Shown here piece by piece: positions 1 through 10,072 of a DNA stretch of 64,000 nt. Each line of letters starts with the position of its first letter. Within the stretch, counting starts at the first letter, position 1. The DNA comes from Cladopsammia gracilis (Eukaryota > Cnidaria > Anthozoa > Scleractinia > Dendrophylliidae): NCBI GenBank assembly GCA_022457155.1, contig JAJGOT010000037.1:955501-1019500 (forward strand), in the 5' to 3' direction. A program made the translations under genes and the position numbers. The notes below the pieces were generated by a model that searched no databases, had not been told where the DNA came from, and saw nothing but the letters and a program-made list of their open reading frames with translations.

Positions 1-771
1 GAGGCAATGGCACTGTCAGAAGTGATCTATCTTCATAGTTCTGCCCAATTCCTTTCAGAGAAAAACGGCTACTACGATCCTAGACCCAAACATATGTACG
101 ACACAGCACTCACAATCTGCAAGAAAAAACTTCCTGACCATCCCGAAACAGCAGCAACCTTGTTATTTGCAGGACGAAACGGGAAACGCCGCAAGGAGAA
201 TACTGATGCAAAAGAAAAGTTTAAGCAAGCGTTGGACCTCTTTAGGAAACGTCTTGGGGATCATTTTATGACTGCTCTGTGTCTTAAAGACATCGCCGAC
301 TTTCATCACTTTGCCATGCCCAATTTAACACTATCTCTTTCGTATTACAAAGAAGCGTTAAAAGTGATGGAAAATCTTGGAATGGATTGCCAAAAAGAAA
401 GCATCCTGATGCTGAAAAACTATGGAATTTGCCACCAGAGCAATGGTAACTTTGAAGAAGCAATCAGTCTTCTGCAAAGAGCAGAACGCGTGGCCAAGAG
501 AGAGATAGAAGGAGATCACATGTGGAAAGTCACGGTAAAGACTGTTCAGGCTACCTTGTACCATGAAGAAGCAATTAAGAAAGAATTTAAATCACCGACT
601 AGGGAATGTCTAGAAGACCAAATGGAAGCATCCATGAAAGAAGGACTACTGATGTGTTACAAAATCGGCAATCGGGCTATTGAACAGCTGCGCAACCGTA
701 AAAAAGAAATCCGGAAAATTCTAACCGATTATCCAGAGAGATTTCCTGAGAAGGAATACCCTCGTCAATAA
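1..771 (+). CDS. 3' part of a HEPN-NB-ARC-TPR (NLR-like) gene, TPR region only
   Basis: The frame is open from base 1 to the TAA at 769-771, so this is a gene cut by the window edge; the ATG at 7 is internal. The 256 residues match the C-terminal quarter of the intact NLR at 25744-28629 almost throughout, including the shared C-terminus FPEKEYPRQ. The region is made of helical TPR-type repeats (for example AVLLF/AGRN, YYKEALKVMENLG, NFEEAISLLQRAE), the part of a STAND protein that usually senses the ligand. Relative to the intact copy a short stretch near 300-330 is shortened (HLRFEKTDNHLTL becomes HHFAMPNLTL) without loss of frame, and the tail differs (LRNRKKEIRK versus LGSKMSIRK). No stop or frameshift is seen, so it may be functional, but the NB-ARC part lies outside the window. 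Confidence 0.85.
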   Translation, partial: EAMALSEVIYLHSSAQFLSEKNGYYDPRPKHMYDTALTICKKKLPDHPETAATLLFAGRNGKRRKENTDAKEKFKQALDLFRKRLGDHFMTALCLKDIADFHHFAMPNLTLSLSYYKEALKVMENLGMDCQKESILMLKNYGICHQSNGNFEEAISLLQRAERVAKREIEGDHMWKVTVKTVQATLYHEEAIKKEFKSPTRECLEDQMEASMKEGLLMCYKIGNRAIEQLRNRKKEIRKILTDYPERFPEKEYPRQ

Positions 772-1358
772 AGGTGAGGCCTATGGTGAACTGTACTGTG
801 CTTGAATAATGAATCCTAGAGAACATATCTAACGTTTTGTATTACTGTTGTTGAAACCAGTACCGAGTCAGCCAAGATTTGTGCGTCGTTATTCGATGAC
901 ACCGAGCTGTAAAAAAACTCATATAGTTATTCAGACAGCGAGCTCGAAGTTTCTATCGGCTAAAAGTTATGAACATTTTTTTTTCATTTTAGCATGCCCT
1001 GACCGCTGCCGGGAATTCACTGACAGTTTCCTTTGTTTTTAGAGCAGTAAAGCAAAAAGGACTGCGCGCGTGACGAGGCTAAGCTGTGAACCAACACGAT
1101 TGCAGGTTTGCTCTGATTAGTTCAGTGGTGGTCATTGATATGCGGTTTGGAAAGGAAAACCACAGATACTGCTAGAATGAGCACCTCAAACTAAACAGAA
1201 CTCTCTACAATTCAATGAGAACTCATTGAGCTTCATTTATATTTTCGACTTCAGTTATCTTTGCAAGATGACTCTTGAGTTCAACTGTTCTACTAAACTT
1301 TAATCGATCTTTTAAGCAGTGTAGATGTTTTTCTTTCAGAACAATATCACAATAACGA
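772..1358. other. 3' flank of the unit A NLR copy
   Basis: No gene is seen. This stretch begins with the 3' untranslated region of the NLR fragment and aligns with 28630-29180 downstream of the intact NLR, with small indels. From about 1062 the same sequence also recurs at 12216, where no NLR precedes it. From about 1180 it carries a block (CTCTACAATTCAATGA and following) that recurs in diverged form at 3905-4070, so part of the unit is itself internally duplicated. Confidence 0.7.
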
Positions 1359-1515
1359 CCTGGTCGCACTACAGTCAAAAACAAAAATTAGCCCGTGCAA
1401 AAAGAGAGGAAAACAAAAGAAACCGCTCCGGTGGGACACGCTTTTTGTGGAATGTTTTTGTTTTTAAGTCATTTTGCACGGGGTAATTTTTGTTTTTGAC
1501 TGTAGTGCGACCAGG
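1359..1515. mobile_element. 157 bp hairpin MITE
   Basis: The two ends are inverted copies: CCTGGTCGCACTACAGTCAA on the left and its complement at 1496-1515, with pairing continuing inward through an A-rich then GCCCGTGCAAAA section. There is no coding capacity. An almost identical copy at 12511-12667 sits at the matching place in unit B, so insertion predates the tandem duplication. Family not identified. Confidence 0.75.
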
Positions 1516-1556
1516 CCCTCAAATAGTTGGTGTATAGTGAATAGAAAATGAAATTA

Positions 1557-2680
1557 CCTTATTATAGGAAATTAACGCTCCTGTAAATTAAAGCCCCATC
1601 CACACGTATCCGTTTTCGTTTGAAAACGCAAAAGTTTTTTTCCGTTTTCGCTTCCCGTCCACACGTATCCGATAAAAACGGTCACCGAAAACGGAAACTT
1701 TTGAAAACGCTTTCCAAAGTGGAAACTTTTGAAAACGGTGTTTTCGCGTTCTCGCGTGGACACCTGAAAACGGAACTTTTCAAAAACGATGACGTCAAGA
1801 GGTCGAATTCAGTTCACTGCGCATGCGTTTGCTTCAGTCAGCCACTTCACGGCTGGACAAGGGTAACGAGGACTCTGGGAACGAGATTGTCAACATGGCG
1901 GACATTCGCAGGCTTGCTTCTCTCTTACTTGGTTTGATATCGAGTTAATTGCGTGTCTGCAAATTAATGTTGCTCATCATCTGTTCAAACAAAACAGTCG
2001 CTCTTTGGTTGAGTTTTCGACGTTTTTGAATGCTTTTTTTCCAAAGACTAAAGGAAAGCGATAAAAAGCGATGAAAAGCCACAAACAACTCGCAGGCCCG
2101 GCTAAACTCAGTGGTACGCATGCTCTTTAGAGGCATTTGAAGCGTTTTCAGTCGTTTTTGCGTATATGTATGGACAGGCAAAAACGATTCGAAAACGCTA
2201 CATGTGGACGGAGAGATTTTGAAAAACGGAAAGAAACTTTTGCGTTTTCAAACGAAAACGGATACGTGTGGACGGGGCATAAGGTTTTTGAAATTAACGC
2301 GACATAAATTAACGCGAATTGGAGGGAACACTTCTTTCCAATAAAGGAAATTAACGCGAGAGAGGGGGCAAATGTTCAAAATGAAGAAAATTAACGCGAT
2401 AATTGATGTCTCTTAAGATATTTTGGCTGTAGTACAAAAAAACGGATGTCGAGAATCGCTCTTCTGAAAGCAAGAATGAACTGGAAATATTGCAGATGAC
2501 ATATCTTCACAAAGTAAGGCTTTTACATTGTATAAGATTGAAAAATAGTGTGCAAAAAAGAAGTTATTGTTTACTAGTTGCAATATGTATTCGGGCAGTA
2601 TCCAGAATCTGGGGTGAAATTAAGCTACTGCACTTTTTTAGTTCCAGTTTTAGTTGGAGCGTTAATTTCCTATTATAAGG
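1557..2680. mobile_element. Outer TIR element hosting a nested MITE
   Basis: About 25 bp terminal inverted repeats, CCTTATTATAGGAAATTAAC on the left and the complement ending at 2680, bound this element. The interior carries several copies of the motif AAATTAACGCGA near 2285-2400. A second element (1593-2278) has inserted just inside the left end. The unit B copy is 12709-13402. No transposase is seen. Confidence 0.65.
1593..2278. mobile_element. MITE of the GCCCCGTCCACACGTATCCG family, long copy
   Basis: Terminal inverted repeats begin GCCCCATCCACACGTATCCG and continue through CGTTTTCGTTTGAAAACG; the right end is the complement with GTGGACGGGGC at 2268-2278. Related elements occur at 12888-13123, 42582-43022, 54259-54681 and 55514-55705; the last two show TTA or TAA target duplications. 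The terminal CCCCGTCCACACG and a 3 bp TWA target site fit PIF/Harbinger-like MITEs. Short open frames inside are shadows of low-complexity AAAACG motifs. Confidence 0.75.
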
Positions 2681-2859
2681 TAAATGGCTAATTGGCTGGA
2701 AGTTAAAATACCACTGAATGCAGCAACAAAAATGTGAAACCAGGTAGCTCGCGTGAGAATTGGTTTGTTTAATTTTTGTTTAAAATAGGAAATTGTGCAA
2801 GTTTTAAATAGTCGATATACCGTAGAGCTGGGTGACGGACAGTAACAGCTCCCGATATT

Positions 2860-3480
2860 TTTTTTATTTACTCCATTTATTGTTATTACAAACGTTTTAT
2901 GAAGTTAGCAAGATAAGAAATAACGAAATGGAGATGGGCCGCAAGATATAGGTAAACTAATTATTGCCCTATATTAAACTAAATTACATTTTTTTTTAAG
3001 AAAAAGAGAACACACTACTAAGAAAGGAATAGAAACATAGAAGTAATATAGCTGTTACAAGACTGGCGAGACAGTGATTAATACTGAGCAAAATAATATT
3101 GGTAAAGTGCTCTTTTAAATTGTTGTTTAGTTTGCTTTTTGCGTATGGACATTGGGATATCATTCCAGTAATAGCATCCAATAATTGTTGGACAAAATTT
3201 TCTTATATTTATTCTGAAAGAACTAGGATTTAGATGTTGTAAGGATGTACTTCGAGTGGTGCAATTATGTTGCTCAGATACAAAGGATATAGTGAGATTA
3301 GACGGTTTGTTATCTACAATAAGATCATAAAATAGTTGGTAGGTATTTAATTTTACAATGTCAGAAAGCTTAATAAGGCCAAGGTTTACATAATGGGGAG
3401 TAATATGATCACAAAGTGGTACTTTGTTCATGATTCTGAGAACCTTATTCTATTCTGACAACCTTATTTTGTAGCTTCAC
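2860..3480 (-). mobile_element. 5'-truncated LINE, end of ORF2 and 3' tail
   Basis: The minus-strand frame 3078-3431 encodes about 117 residues typical of the extreme C-terminus of non-LTR reverse transcriptase ORF2 in animals. It has a YNTRS-like segment (here NCTTRSTSLQHLNPSSFRIN), then FCPTIIGCYYWNDIPMSIRK and a basic end. Beyond the stop the element runs to an A-rich tail (2862-2872 read on minus). Only the tail of the element is present, with no RT core. A sister copy lies at 13590-14210. The LINE clade is not assigned. Confidence 0.65.
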
Positions 3481-4586
3481 TAATTGTGATAACGGAGTAG
3501 CAGCTACTTTTCGGTAGCCTTAACTAGCTATTACTTTTAGACAGCTCAAATTCGTGAACAAGTCATTCTAAGAAACGTAGATGTCCCGCAAAATTGTAGG
3601 TTCTTACCAGTGCCCGATCCAAACTCCAACGCAAGAGGGGAGGGGTGGGGAGATTGAATAAGGGAGGGGAAGTGAAAATATTAGGGACTGAATTTTTCAA
3701 TGTTTGACTCTTTGAGCTTTTTGGCAAGATAAGTTGGTGGTGGGGAGGGGGGGGGGGGGTGGTGGGGAGGGGGGGGGGGGTGGTGTGTAGACAAGTTCCC
3801 CCTGGCACCTAGATCCACCACTGCTTATTCAAAATACGAAAAGAAGTAATTATTATTCGACATAGCGTTCTAGAGTGCAAATACGCATCAAAACGAGTGC
3901 AAATCAGCACCTCAAAATAAGCAGAACTCTCTACAATTAAATGAAAATTTATTGAGCTTGATTTATATTTTCGACTCAGTTTATCTTTGCAACTGATGAC
4001 TCTCAAGTTCAACTGTTCTACTACTTTAAGCAGTGTAGATATTTTTCTTTCAAAGAGCAATATCACAATAAATTAGTTGGTGTATAGTGAATAGAAAATA
4101 GAATTAAATGGCTGGAAGTTAAAATACCATTGAATGTAGCAGCAAAAATGTGAAATCAGGTAGCTCGCGTGAGAATTGGTTTGTTTAATTTTTGTTTAAA
4201 ATAGGAAACTAATTGTGCAAGTTATAAATAGTCGATATACCATAGAGCCGGGTGACGGGCAGTAACGGCTCCCGTTATTTCCAGGTAGCAGCTACCTTTG
4301 GGTGGCCTTTACTAGCTTTTTCTTTCAGGCAGCTAAAATTCGCGAACAAGTCATTCCAAGAAACGTAGATGACCGCAAAATTGGAGGTTATTACCAGTGT
4401 CCGATCCAAACTCCATCGCAAGGGGGGAGGGGGTGGGGAGAGTGGATAAGGGAGGGGGAATTGAAAATATTAGGGATTAAATTTTTGGATGTTTGACCCT
4501 TTGGGCCTTTTTTTGGCAAGATAAGGCGGTGGGGACAAGCCACCCCCCCCCCCCCCCCCCCCTGGCCCCTAGATCCGCCACTGCTT
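3481..4586. repeat. Internally duplicated intergenic block with poly-G tracts
   Basis: No gene is seen. Two diverged copies of one segment lie here: 3540-3815 and 4320-4582, each running from ATTCGTGAACAAGTCATTC through GATCCAAACTCC and a G-rich or C-rich stretch to CTAGATCCRCCACTGCTT. The block 3900-4290 is a diverged copy of 1180-1350 plus 2690-2860. Long G and C runs at 3738-3781 and 4541-4562 differ in length in unit B (14482-14512, 15276-15293). Confidence 0.6.
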
Positions 4587-4721
4587 CAATTCAATTCAAT
4601 TCAATTCAATTAACTTTATTTAAACACGGTAAAACGGCTCAGTAAAACTGTTTTTCAGACATGCCGTGCACTTAAATATAATCTAATCTAAATGATAACA
4701 AAAAATATATAATATATAAAT
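4587..4721 (-). mobile_element. Retroelement 3' tail with (TTGAA)n end
   Basis: On the minus strand an AATAAAG motif is followed by tandem TTGAA units at the terminus, the usual look of a LINE or SINE 3' end. The upstream part is unidentified AT-rich sequence. In unit B (15317-15470) the same tail has more pentamer units. No coding region remains. Confidence 0.5.
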
Positions 4722-4733
4722 ATATAGTGGCAA

Positions 4734-6004
4734 ATAGAACACAAACCGCGGTGATAAACATATTGAACTTATTCATTTTTGATAAAAACTTGACGTTTCG
4801 TATGCTACTACATACATTTTCAAAAGTGACCGTTAGTGTTAAAAAAACGATACTAATATAGTAGTAAAAAGGGACTGGGACCGAGATTAAGTACAAAACT
4901 TAACAGTTGATCTATAAAAAGAAACAGCTAATTAATAAAGCATCAGCTTCTCGCTACTGACGTTTGCATTAAGAGCTGGCTTTAGTTCTTGTATAAACAA
5001 TGTTTCTTTGATTTTACAGTGGAAATCAGTTTTACCCGACGCTAAGATATCAAAATAATCCCACTTGATGTTGTGTCCAGTGGTGTTAACATGGTCAGCA
5101 ATGGCTGATGTGCGGTCATCCTTAGCGAGGGCCTTAAAATGCTCAGTTTTTCTATCATGAAGCCGTCGTTTAGTTTTACCAATGTAAAATTCTTCACAAT
5201 CCCAACAACTGGCTTTGTAAATAACTTTAGACTGTTGAGAACGATTTAAGCGGTCCTTGTACGGGAAGAAAGATTTGATGCGGCGAGTGTTTTGAAAAAT
5301 AATTTTAAGGTTGACACAAGAGTAAAAATTGTATACACAAGATTTAAGACGTTTAGAGATTTGGTTGCTATGTAAACCTAAATAAGGTAGCAGGATAATA
5401 ATATCTTTCTTAGGAACAGTGGAGACATGGTTGTTTGACTTGTTAATGTTTCTGTTTATAACATCATTAATGTGAAAGTTGATTATCCCTTGAGGGTAAC
5501 CGTTCTGAAGAAGAAGCTTTCGAAGCTCATCAATGGCAGATTTCAGCAACAATGAAGAGGAGCAAATCCTGTAGCAGCGATAAGTGAGGGTGCGGATGAG
5601 ATTTATTTTGTACTTGCGCGGGGAACATCAAGTGGGATTATTTTGATATCTTAGCGTCGGGTAAAACTGATTTCCACTGTAAAATCAAAGAAACATTGTT
5701 TATACAAGAACTAAAGCCAGCTCTTAATGCAAACGTCAGTAGCGAGAAGCTGATGCTTTATTAATTAGCTGTTTCTTTTTATAGATCAACTGTTAAGTTT
5801 TGTACTTAATCTCGGTCCCAGTCCCTTTTTACTACTATATTAGTATCGTTTTTTTAACACTAACGGTCGCTTTTGAAAATGTATGTAGTAGCATACGAAA
5901 CGTCAAGTTTTTATCAAAAATGAATAAGTTCAATATGTTTATCACCGCGGTTTGTGTTCTATTTCTCATCAAACTTCGATGGCCCAAGAATAAAAATCTT
6001 TACG
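4734..6004 (-). mobile_element. Penelope-like element, truncated copy with inverted partial copy
   Basis: A Penelope-like retroelement 3' half reads on minus (5615 down to 4734). It is joined at about 5622 to an inverted partial copy of the same 3' end reading on plus (5623-5995), an arrangement common for these elements. Both sides are flanked by ATATAGTGGCAA (4722-4733 and 6005-6016), a likely target duplication. Unit B keeps the uninterrupted site at about 15470-15482. The sequence is nearly identical to the copy at 15917-18228, so insertion looks recent. Confidence 0.85.
4932..5552 (-). pseudogene. Penelope-like ORF, C-terminal part with GIY-YIG endonuclease
   Basis: The frame encodes the last 206 residues of the Penelope-like polyprotein; the reverse transcriptase core is missing. 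The GIY-YIG nuclease signature is clear: KVIYKASCWDC, then EFYIGKTKRRLHDRKTEH and the distal ETLFIQELKP glutamate. It corresponds to about residue 430 onward of the full-length copy at 16121-18025. It is truncated at its 5' side by the junction with the inverted partial copy, so it cannot encode a complete transposition protein. Confidence 0.85.
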
Positions 6005-6290
6005 ATATAGTGGCAAAAACTGTTTATAGTGGCAAAAACTGCTTATTCAAAATACGAAAGGAAGTGATTTTTATTCGACATGGCGTTCTAGAGTGCAAAT
6101 ACGCGTCAAAACGAGTGCAAATCATGCACTTAGGACTGAGTGGGAGAGTCGAACGGGAAAATATTTGGCTCGAGGTCAGGATTGCGTAAGTGGGGCCGTA
6201 CGGTCATATTGACACGTTATTACACTCTTCTGACTTAGTTTCAGGAGAAGATTACTGTCGTATAATAAACAATATATTAAGCGAAATCGA

Positions 6291-6617
6291 GGACGATTTG
6301 TTCGTCTAGACGGATAAGTCGTCCAAAGTCCGACTTAAATTCACACCAGACGAACAAATGGTTGTATCTCGGTCCCAGTACTCGCTAAGGGGAATGGAAC
6401 TAGCAAAGGGAGTGACGGTTTATGGGAAAATCAAAATGGCGGATAGAAAGCAAGGTAGCCAAGCCTGTTAGTGCCAGGCCCCTTGCTTTCAAAATCGTCT
6501 GTTTGTTCGTTCAGATATGAATTCACGATGACCAACACAAGGTGAGGTGTCCGCTAGAATTCATATCACACGAACAAATCGTCGGACGACTTGTCCGTCC
6601 AGACGATTTGTCCGTCT
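6291..6617. mobile_element. TIR element with GACGATTTGTTCGTCTAGAC ends
   Basis: Ends read GACGATTTGTTCGTCTAGAC at 6291 and the imperfect complement (GTCCAGACGATTTGTCCGTC) ending at 6617; inner segments AAGTCGTCC and GGACGACTT also pair. In unit B only the left part survives (15730-15913), cut where the full Penelope-like element begins. Noncoding. Confidence 0.6.
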
Positions 6618-7520
6618 TCTAGTGTGAAATGGGCCAATAAATGATGAGGTTGTTTTCTTTGTAAGCGATGGATTTTCTTGGAAAGAGTTAAATTATTTTA
6701 ATGGGTATATGTAATCATTTGGAATATCAAATAAGATTGAAAACAGAGGAAAATAAAGAAATTCTAAAGTGCTTTTAAAAAAAGCAAGATTTTTTTTTCA
6801 GGATCTTTCTGACCAGGCTAAAATCCCCATTTTTAAAGCAAACTTACAGTCCTCTGATTCGTGAAGCAAAATTGTTTATTAAAAATAGCTCGGAAGATTT
6901 CAAAAACCAGCAAAACGACGGCGTTTGCAAGGTCTCTTGGAAGGGGGGAGGGGGGGGGGGGAACTTCCCCTGTCCCCATGGGAGCTTGCTCGCTGGCTCA
7001 TCACCGGCATGATATATGAAGAGGCCCAGGTTCCTTCTGCAACGTGCCTATTCAAAGTTCGCATGCGCGATTTATCCGCAAGTCAACAAATAACAGAACA
7101 TGTACTGCATTCTGAAGCCAAATGGCCCACAATCCGGTTTCTGAAACATGAAGCCACTAGGAGTATTTCTACTTTTCCAATTAAGACCCGTTTGCCCACA
7201 AGCGGCGGAAAAAAATATTCTGTTTACATCCTTGACAATGCTATAAATATATTTAGCCTTAACGTTTTAGGCATATCAGGTCATTCCGAAACCCTTTTTA
7301 CACCACTAAAAAGTACCCTGGATATAAGAACTAGAATATGGAACTAAAAAGTTCGGTGGCTGCGTGGCACTTGGTCATAAGCCCACCCAACCACGTTCAC
7401 GGTAGCTAAAGAAATTAAGGATATAAATTCAAAGAAACTCATACCAGAATTGTTCATTTGTATTTTATTATCAAAACCCTTGTGAATTACACAAAAAACA
7501 TAAGGAACACTATTGTATTG

Positions 7521-7643
7521 TTATGTCTGCTTGTCTACTTTGAATGGCTTGTCAACTTCAATAGCTCCGCATTCTGCGATTATAATGACCTTCTTTGGCG
7601 TGCTTCCGTCCACATCAACGTCTTCTATCTTTCGCATTACATC
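7521..7643 (-). pseudogene. Orphan copy of the cyclophilin B terminal exon
   Basis: Read on minus, a GTTGTAG acceptor at 7644-7650 is followed by an open frame of 40 residues beginning [18 protein letters not shown] and ending in a TAA at 7521-7523. It is homologous to the real last exon at 31081-31203 of the cyclophilin B gene, at equal length (123 bp) and with the same stop position. A polyA-type AATAAA follows at 7469-7464, also matched at 31029-31024. No other cyclophilin exon lies nearby, so this is a fragment carried by tandem duplication of the NLR unit. The splice site and frame are intact, but there is nothing upstream for it to join. Confidence 0.88.
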
Positions 7644-7669
7644 CTACAACAAAATGGAAATCAGTGTAG

Positions 7670-9505
7670 ACAGGAATCAATGCTGCAATGAGTTAAAGGA
7701 GGGTGTCAATGGGGTATACCTCTAGTCAGTAAACAGTTAAAAAAATCCCTTTTAGTCAGTAAGCAGTAAAAACAAATCCCTTTTAGTCAGTAAACAGCAA
7801 ACGGAGAAAAAAGTCAGTTAATAATTAACGTTTACTAATTTTTTTCTCACAATATAGTCAACAACGACGTTGATTACAACCTATCATCTTCTTAGTGGTA
7901 GTTATGACAGGAAAGAAATTCCAGAATCTATAAAACGGTTTTAAGGATGTTCGTGCCAATTGCGCACGCAATTTATGTCGCAACGCCATGCAACGTCATG
8001 CACGAGCGCGCGCGCAAAGGAAGAAATCTATTCACATGAAGGGATTCAAAGGGGACAGACCGCAAATAAATGTGGCTACTAAATATATCTGAATTTCGTA
8101 ACTGTTCATCAGTAGGATGCCCAAAATGCGTGCAATTCCACAATTGGTTTCGGCTCCATTAAATCCTATACCAATTGCAGAACATTTTAGGAGGAGCCAC
8201 CCACAGTGTGAGCACAGTTACTGACAAGACATATCATGTAGGAAAACAACGCAAAATAAATGTAGTACGTTAAATAACGAACTAAGCACACACGTCAACT
8301 AAAGAAGCTAAGCACGCGCACGACTCAAGGAAAATTGCGCGCGCGCGCACTTGCATTAACCTAAATAGAAGCAATATAGAAATTAAATAGGGGCACTAGA
8401 ATAATATAAAGGATCTGAAATAACAAAGGATACGGCGGTGTTTCTCAATTCTGGATTGCTAGTTTAATTTCTCGTAGTGTATGGTAGCCGTTGCGTTAAC
8501 TTTGCTTTGATTTAACTCGCTTGGATGGTCGGTGAACCCTACTTTTTTTGGATAGATGATTTTCTTTACTAATTCTCGACAGATTACTTGCGGTACTTGG
8601 TAATGAGGATGATTATGCTGAGGTCTCTACGTTAATGTTGAAAATTACCAATTATCATTAATCAGACTCCAGTTATTATTATTACTTCCATATCTTCTAT
8701 GTGTTATTATAGGTTCTTGCACTACTCATGTGAATGCTAGCTATCTGTGAATGTGTGTGTATACCTATTTATTTATTTTATTTATTTATTCTACTTATTT
8801 ATTTATTTTATTTATTTATGATTATTATTATTATTTTTAATTAATTATTTATTTATTATTATTTACCTGATTTTACTAATAATTTGTGTTTGCTAAATTT
8901 GATTGTAAATTATACAACCTGCCTTGATTAGCTTTGCTATATGCGGGTTGTATATTTCTCTAATTTGTTAAATTTAAATTATTGAAATAAAATGATGAAA
9001 AAATCTAAAAACTAAAATGAAGATGAAAATTGCGAAAAAATGAACAAAAAAGATCGATGTAGGAAGTTTAAAATTTCCCATTTTTCGACCAACGCCACAT
9101 CGAATCCCGCCAACTTGCAGCTGTCAGGGTTTGCAAATTCTGTTGTTTAAATTTAGGTTGACTTTAAGGAACGTTGCCAGTTGATTTAATTTGCTTAATA
9201 GACCCACTCATATAAAACTTGGCATAGAAAGTTCCCTTCTAGAGATTCATTTGCAATATTTTTAGACCAACAGACATTGGAGCCATATCGAGTAAGGAAC
9301 ACCGATTTTTCAAAATTAGAAAATTAGGGCGGCCTTTTAGATATCTCCGAAACGAAGTCGGTGACCCCCCAATTTTTTTGCATTTCTGACAAAAGTAACT
9401 CATTACCTACCTGCAGCAAAAGTTTTATAAAAAAATCAATGTTAGAAGATTTTCGCGCGAACGTCCTTAAATACAAAAAGCAGCATGGAAAATACTTCAC
9501 GGACG
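7670..9505. other. Unit A block without recognisable genes
   Basis: Homology with unit C ends near 7670, so the duplication junction lies in or near this block. It holds three short repeats of a CTTTTAGTCAGTAAACAGTAAA-like unit at 7722-7805, CG-alternating tracts near 8008-8018 and 8336-8348, and a simple AT-rich section. The part at 8880-9000 (an AATAAA-bearing AT-rich tail) resembles a retroelement 3' UTR, but no ORF supports it. Confidence 0.5.
8765..8882. repeat. (ATTT)n/(ATT)n microsatellite
   Basis: Imperfect runs of TATT/ATTT followed by ATT units over about 115 bp. Purely simple sequence. Confidence 0.85.
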
Positions 9506-9717
9506 AGCGAGATTCTGAGTGAATAAAAATCACATGCGCGCATTTTTCCATTGCTTAAACTCTATTTGTTGTAGACAGCAGCAAGCAGAATCGACAGAAT
9601 CAAACATGAGTTACCGTCAAGTGGTCTTAAGAGCCTCTTAGATGCCGACCGTACGACTTAAAGGGGCCATGTCACCATTTTCAGTATTACTTTAAAAAGC
9701 CAAAATACATATTTATA

Positions 9718-9897
9718 TCAGTGTGAGCCCAAAACATTGGTCAAGTTTTTCAACTCGAACGAGTTTATGCCGAGATCTTTAGCCTTCTGTCTTACTCCAA
9801 GTAATCCCTCCACGTGCAGCTTGAAGTTATTTAAGCTCTCAAGCCCATCTTTAAACGATATTCTCGAGCGAAAACGCTCGATAACTTCGCCGGGCAT
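9718..9897 (-). CDS. Unidentified 59-codon ORF, unit A copy
   Basis: A minus-strand ORF from ATG 9897 encodes MPGEVIERFRSRISFKDGLE and on to NVLGSH, stop TGA. The unit B copy (18365-18544) has the same length and differs by one seen substitution (LTN versus VTN), ending in TAA. The composition looks protein-like, with an alternating charged/hydrophobic pattern that suggests helices, but I do not recognise it. It could be an exon of a lost gene or chance. The antisense frame 9737-9949 is also open, which weakens the case. Confidence 0.25.
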   Translation of the reverse strand: MPGEVIERFRSRISFKDGLESLNNFKLHVEGLLGVRQKAKDLGINSFELKNLTNVLGSH

Positions 9898-10072
9898 TAC
9901 GATAGAACGTGACCACAGCACGAATGGATGCCAATGTTGGCCGCGTTAAATTGGCAAGGTCGAAGATCGTGAGAGAGCCTGGAACTATTATATCAAGCCG
10001 CAGATACAGCGCAGGCTAAGGGTTTGTCACGAATATCAGTCACGCAGCAGACTAAAAACGACAACAAGGGTC

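Noticed and set aside
6925..7347. 140-codon plus-strand ORF
   Set aside because: Not kept in the unit C copy (30458-30906 is broken into two frames) and begins in a poly-G segment.
9737..9949. 70-codon plus-strand ORF, also present at 18384-18596
   Set aside because: Antisense to the 59-codon ORF; at most one of the two can be real and neither is recognised.
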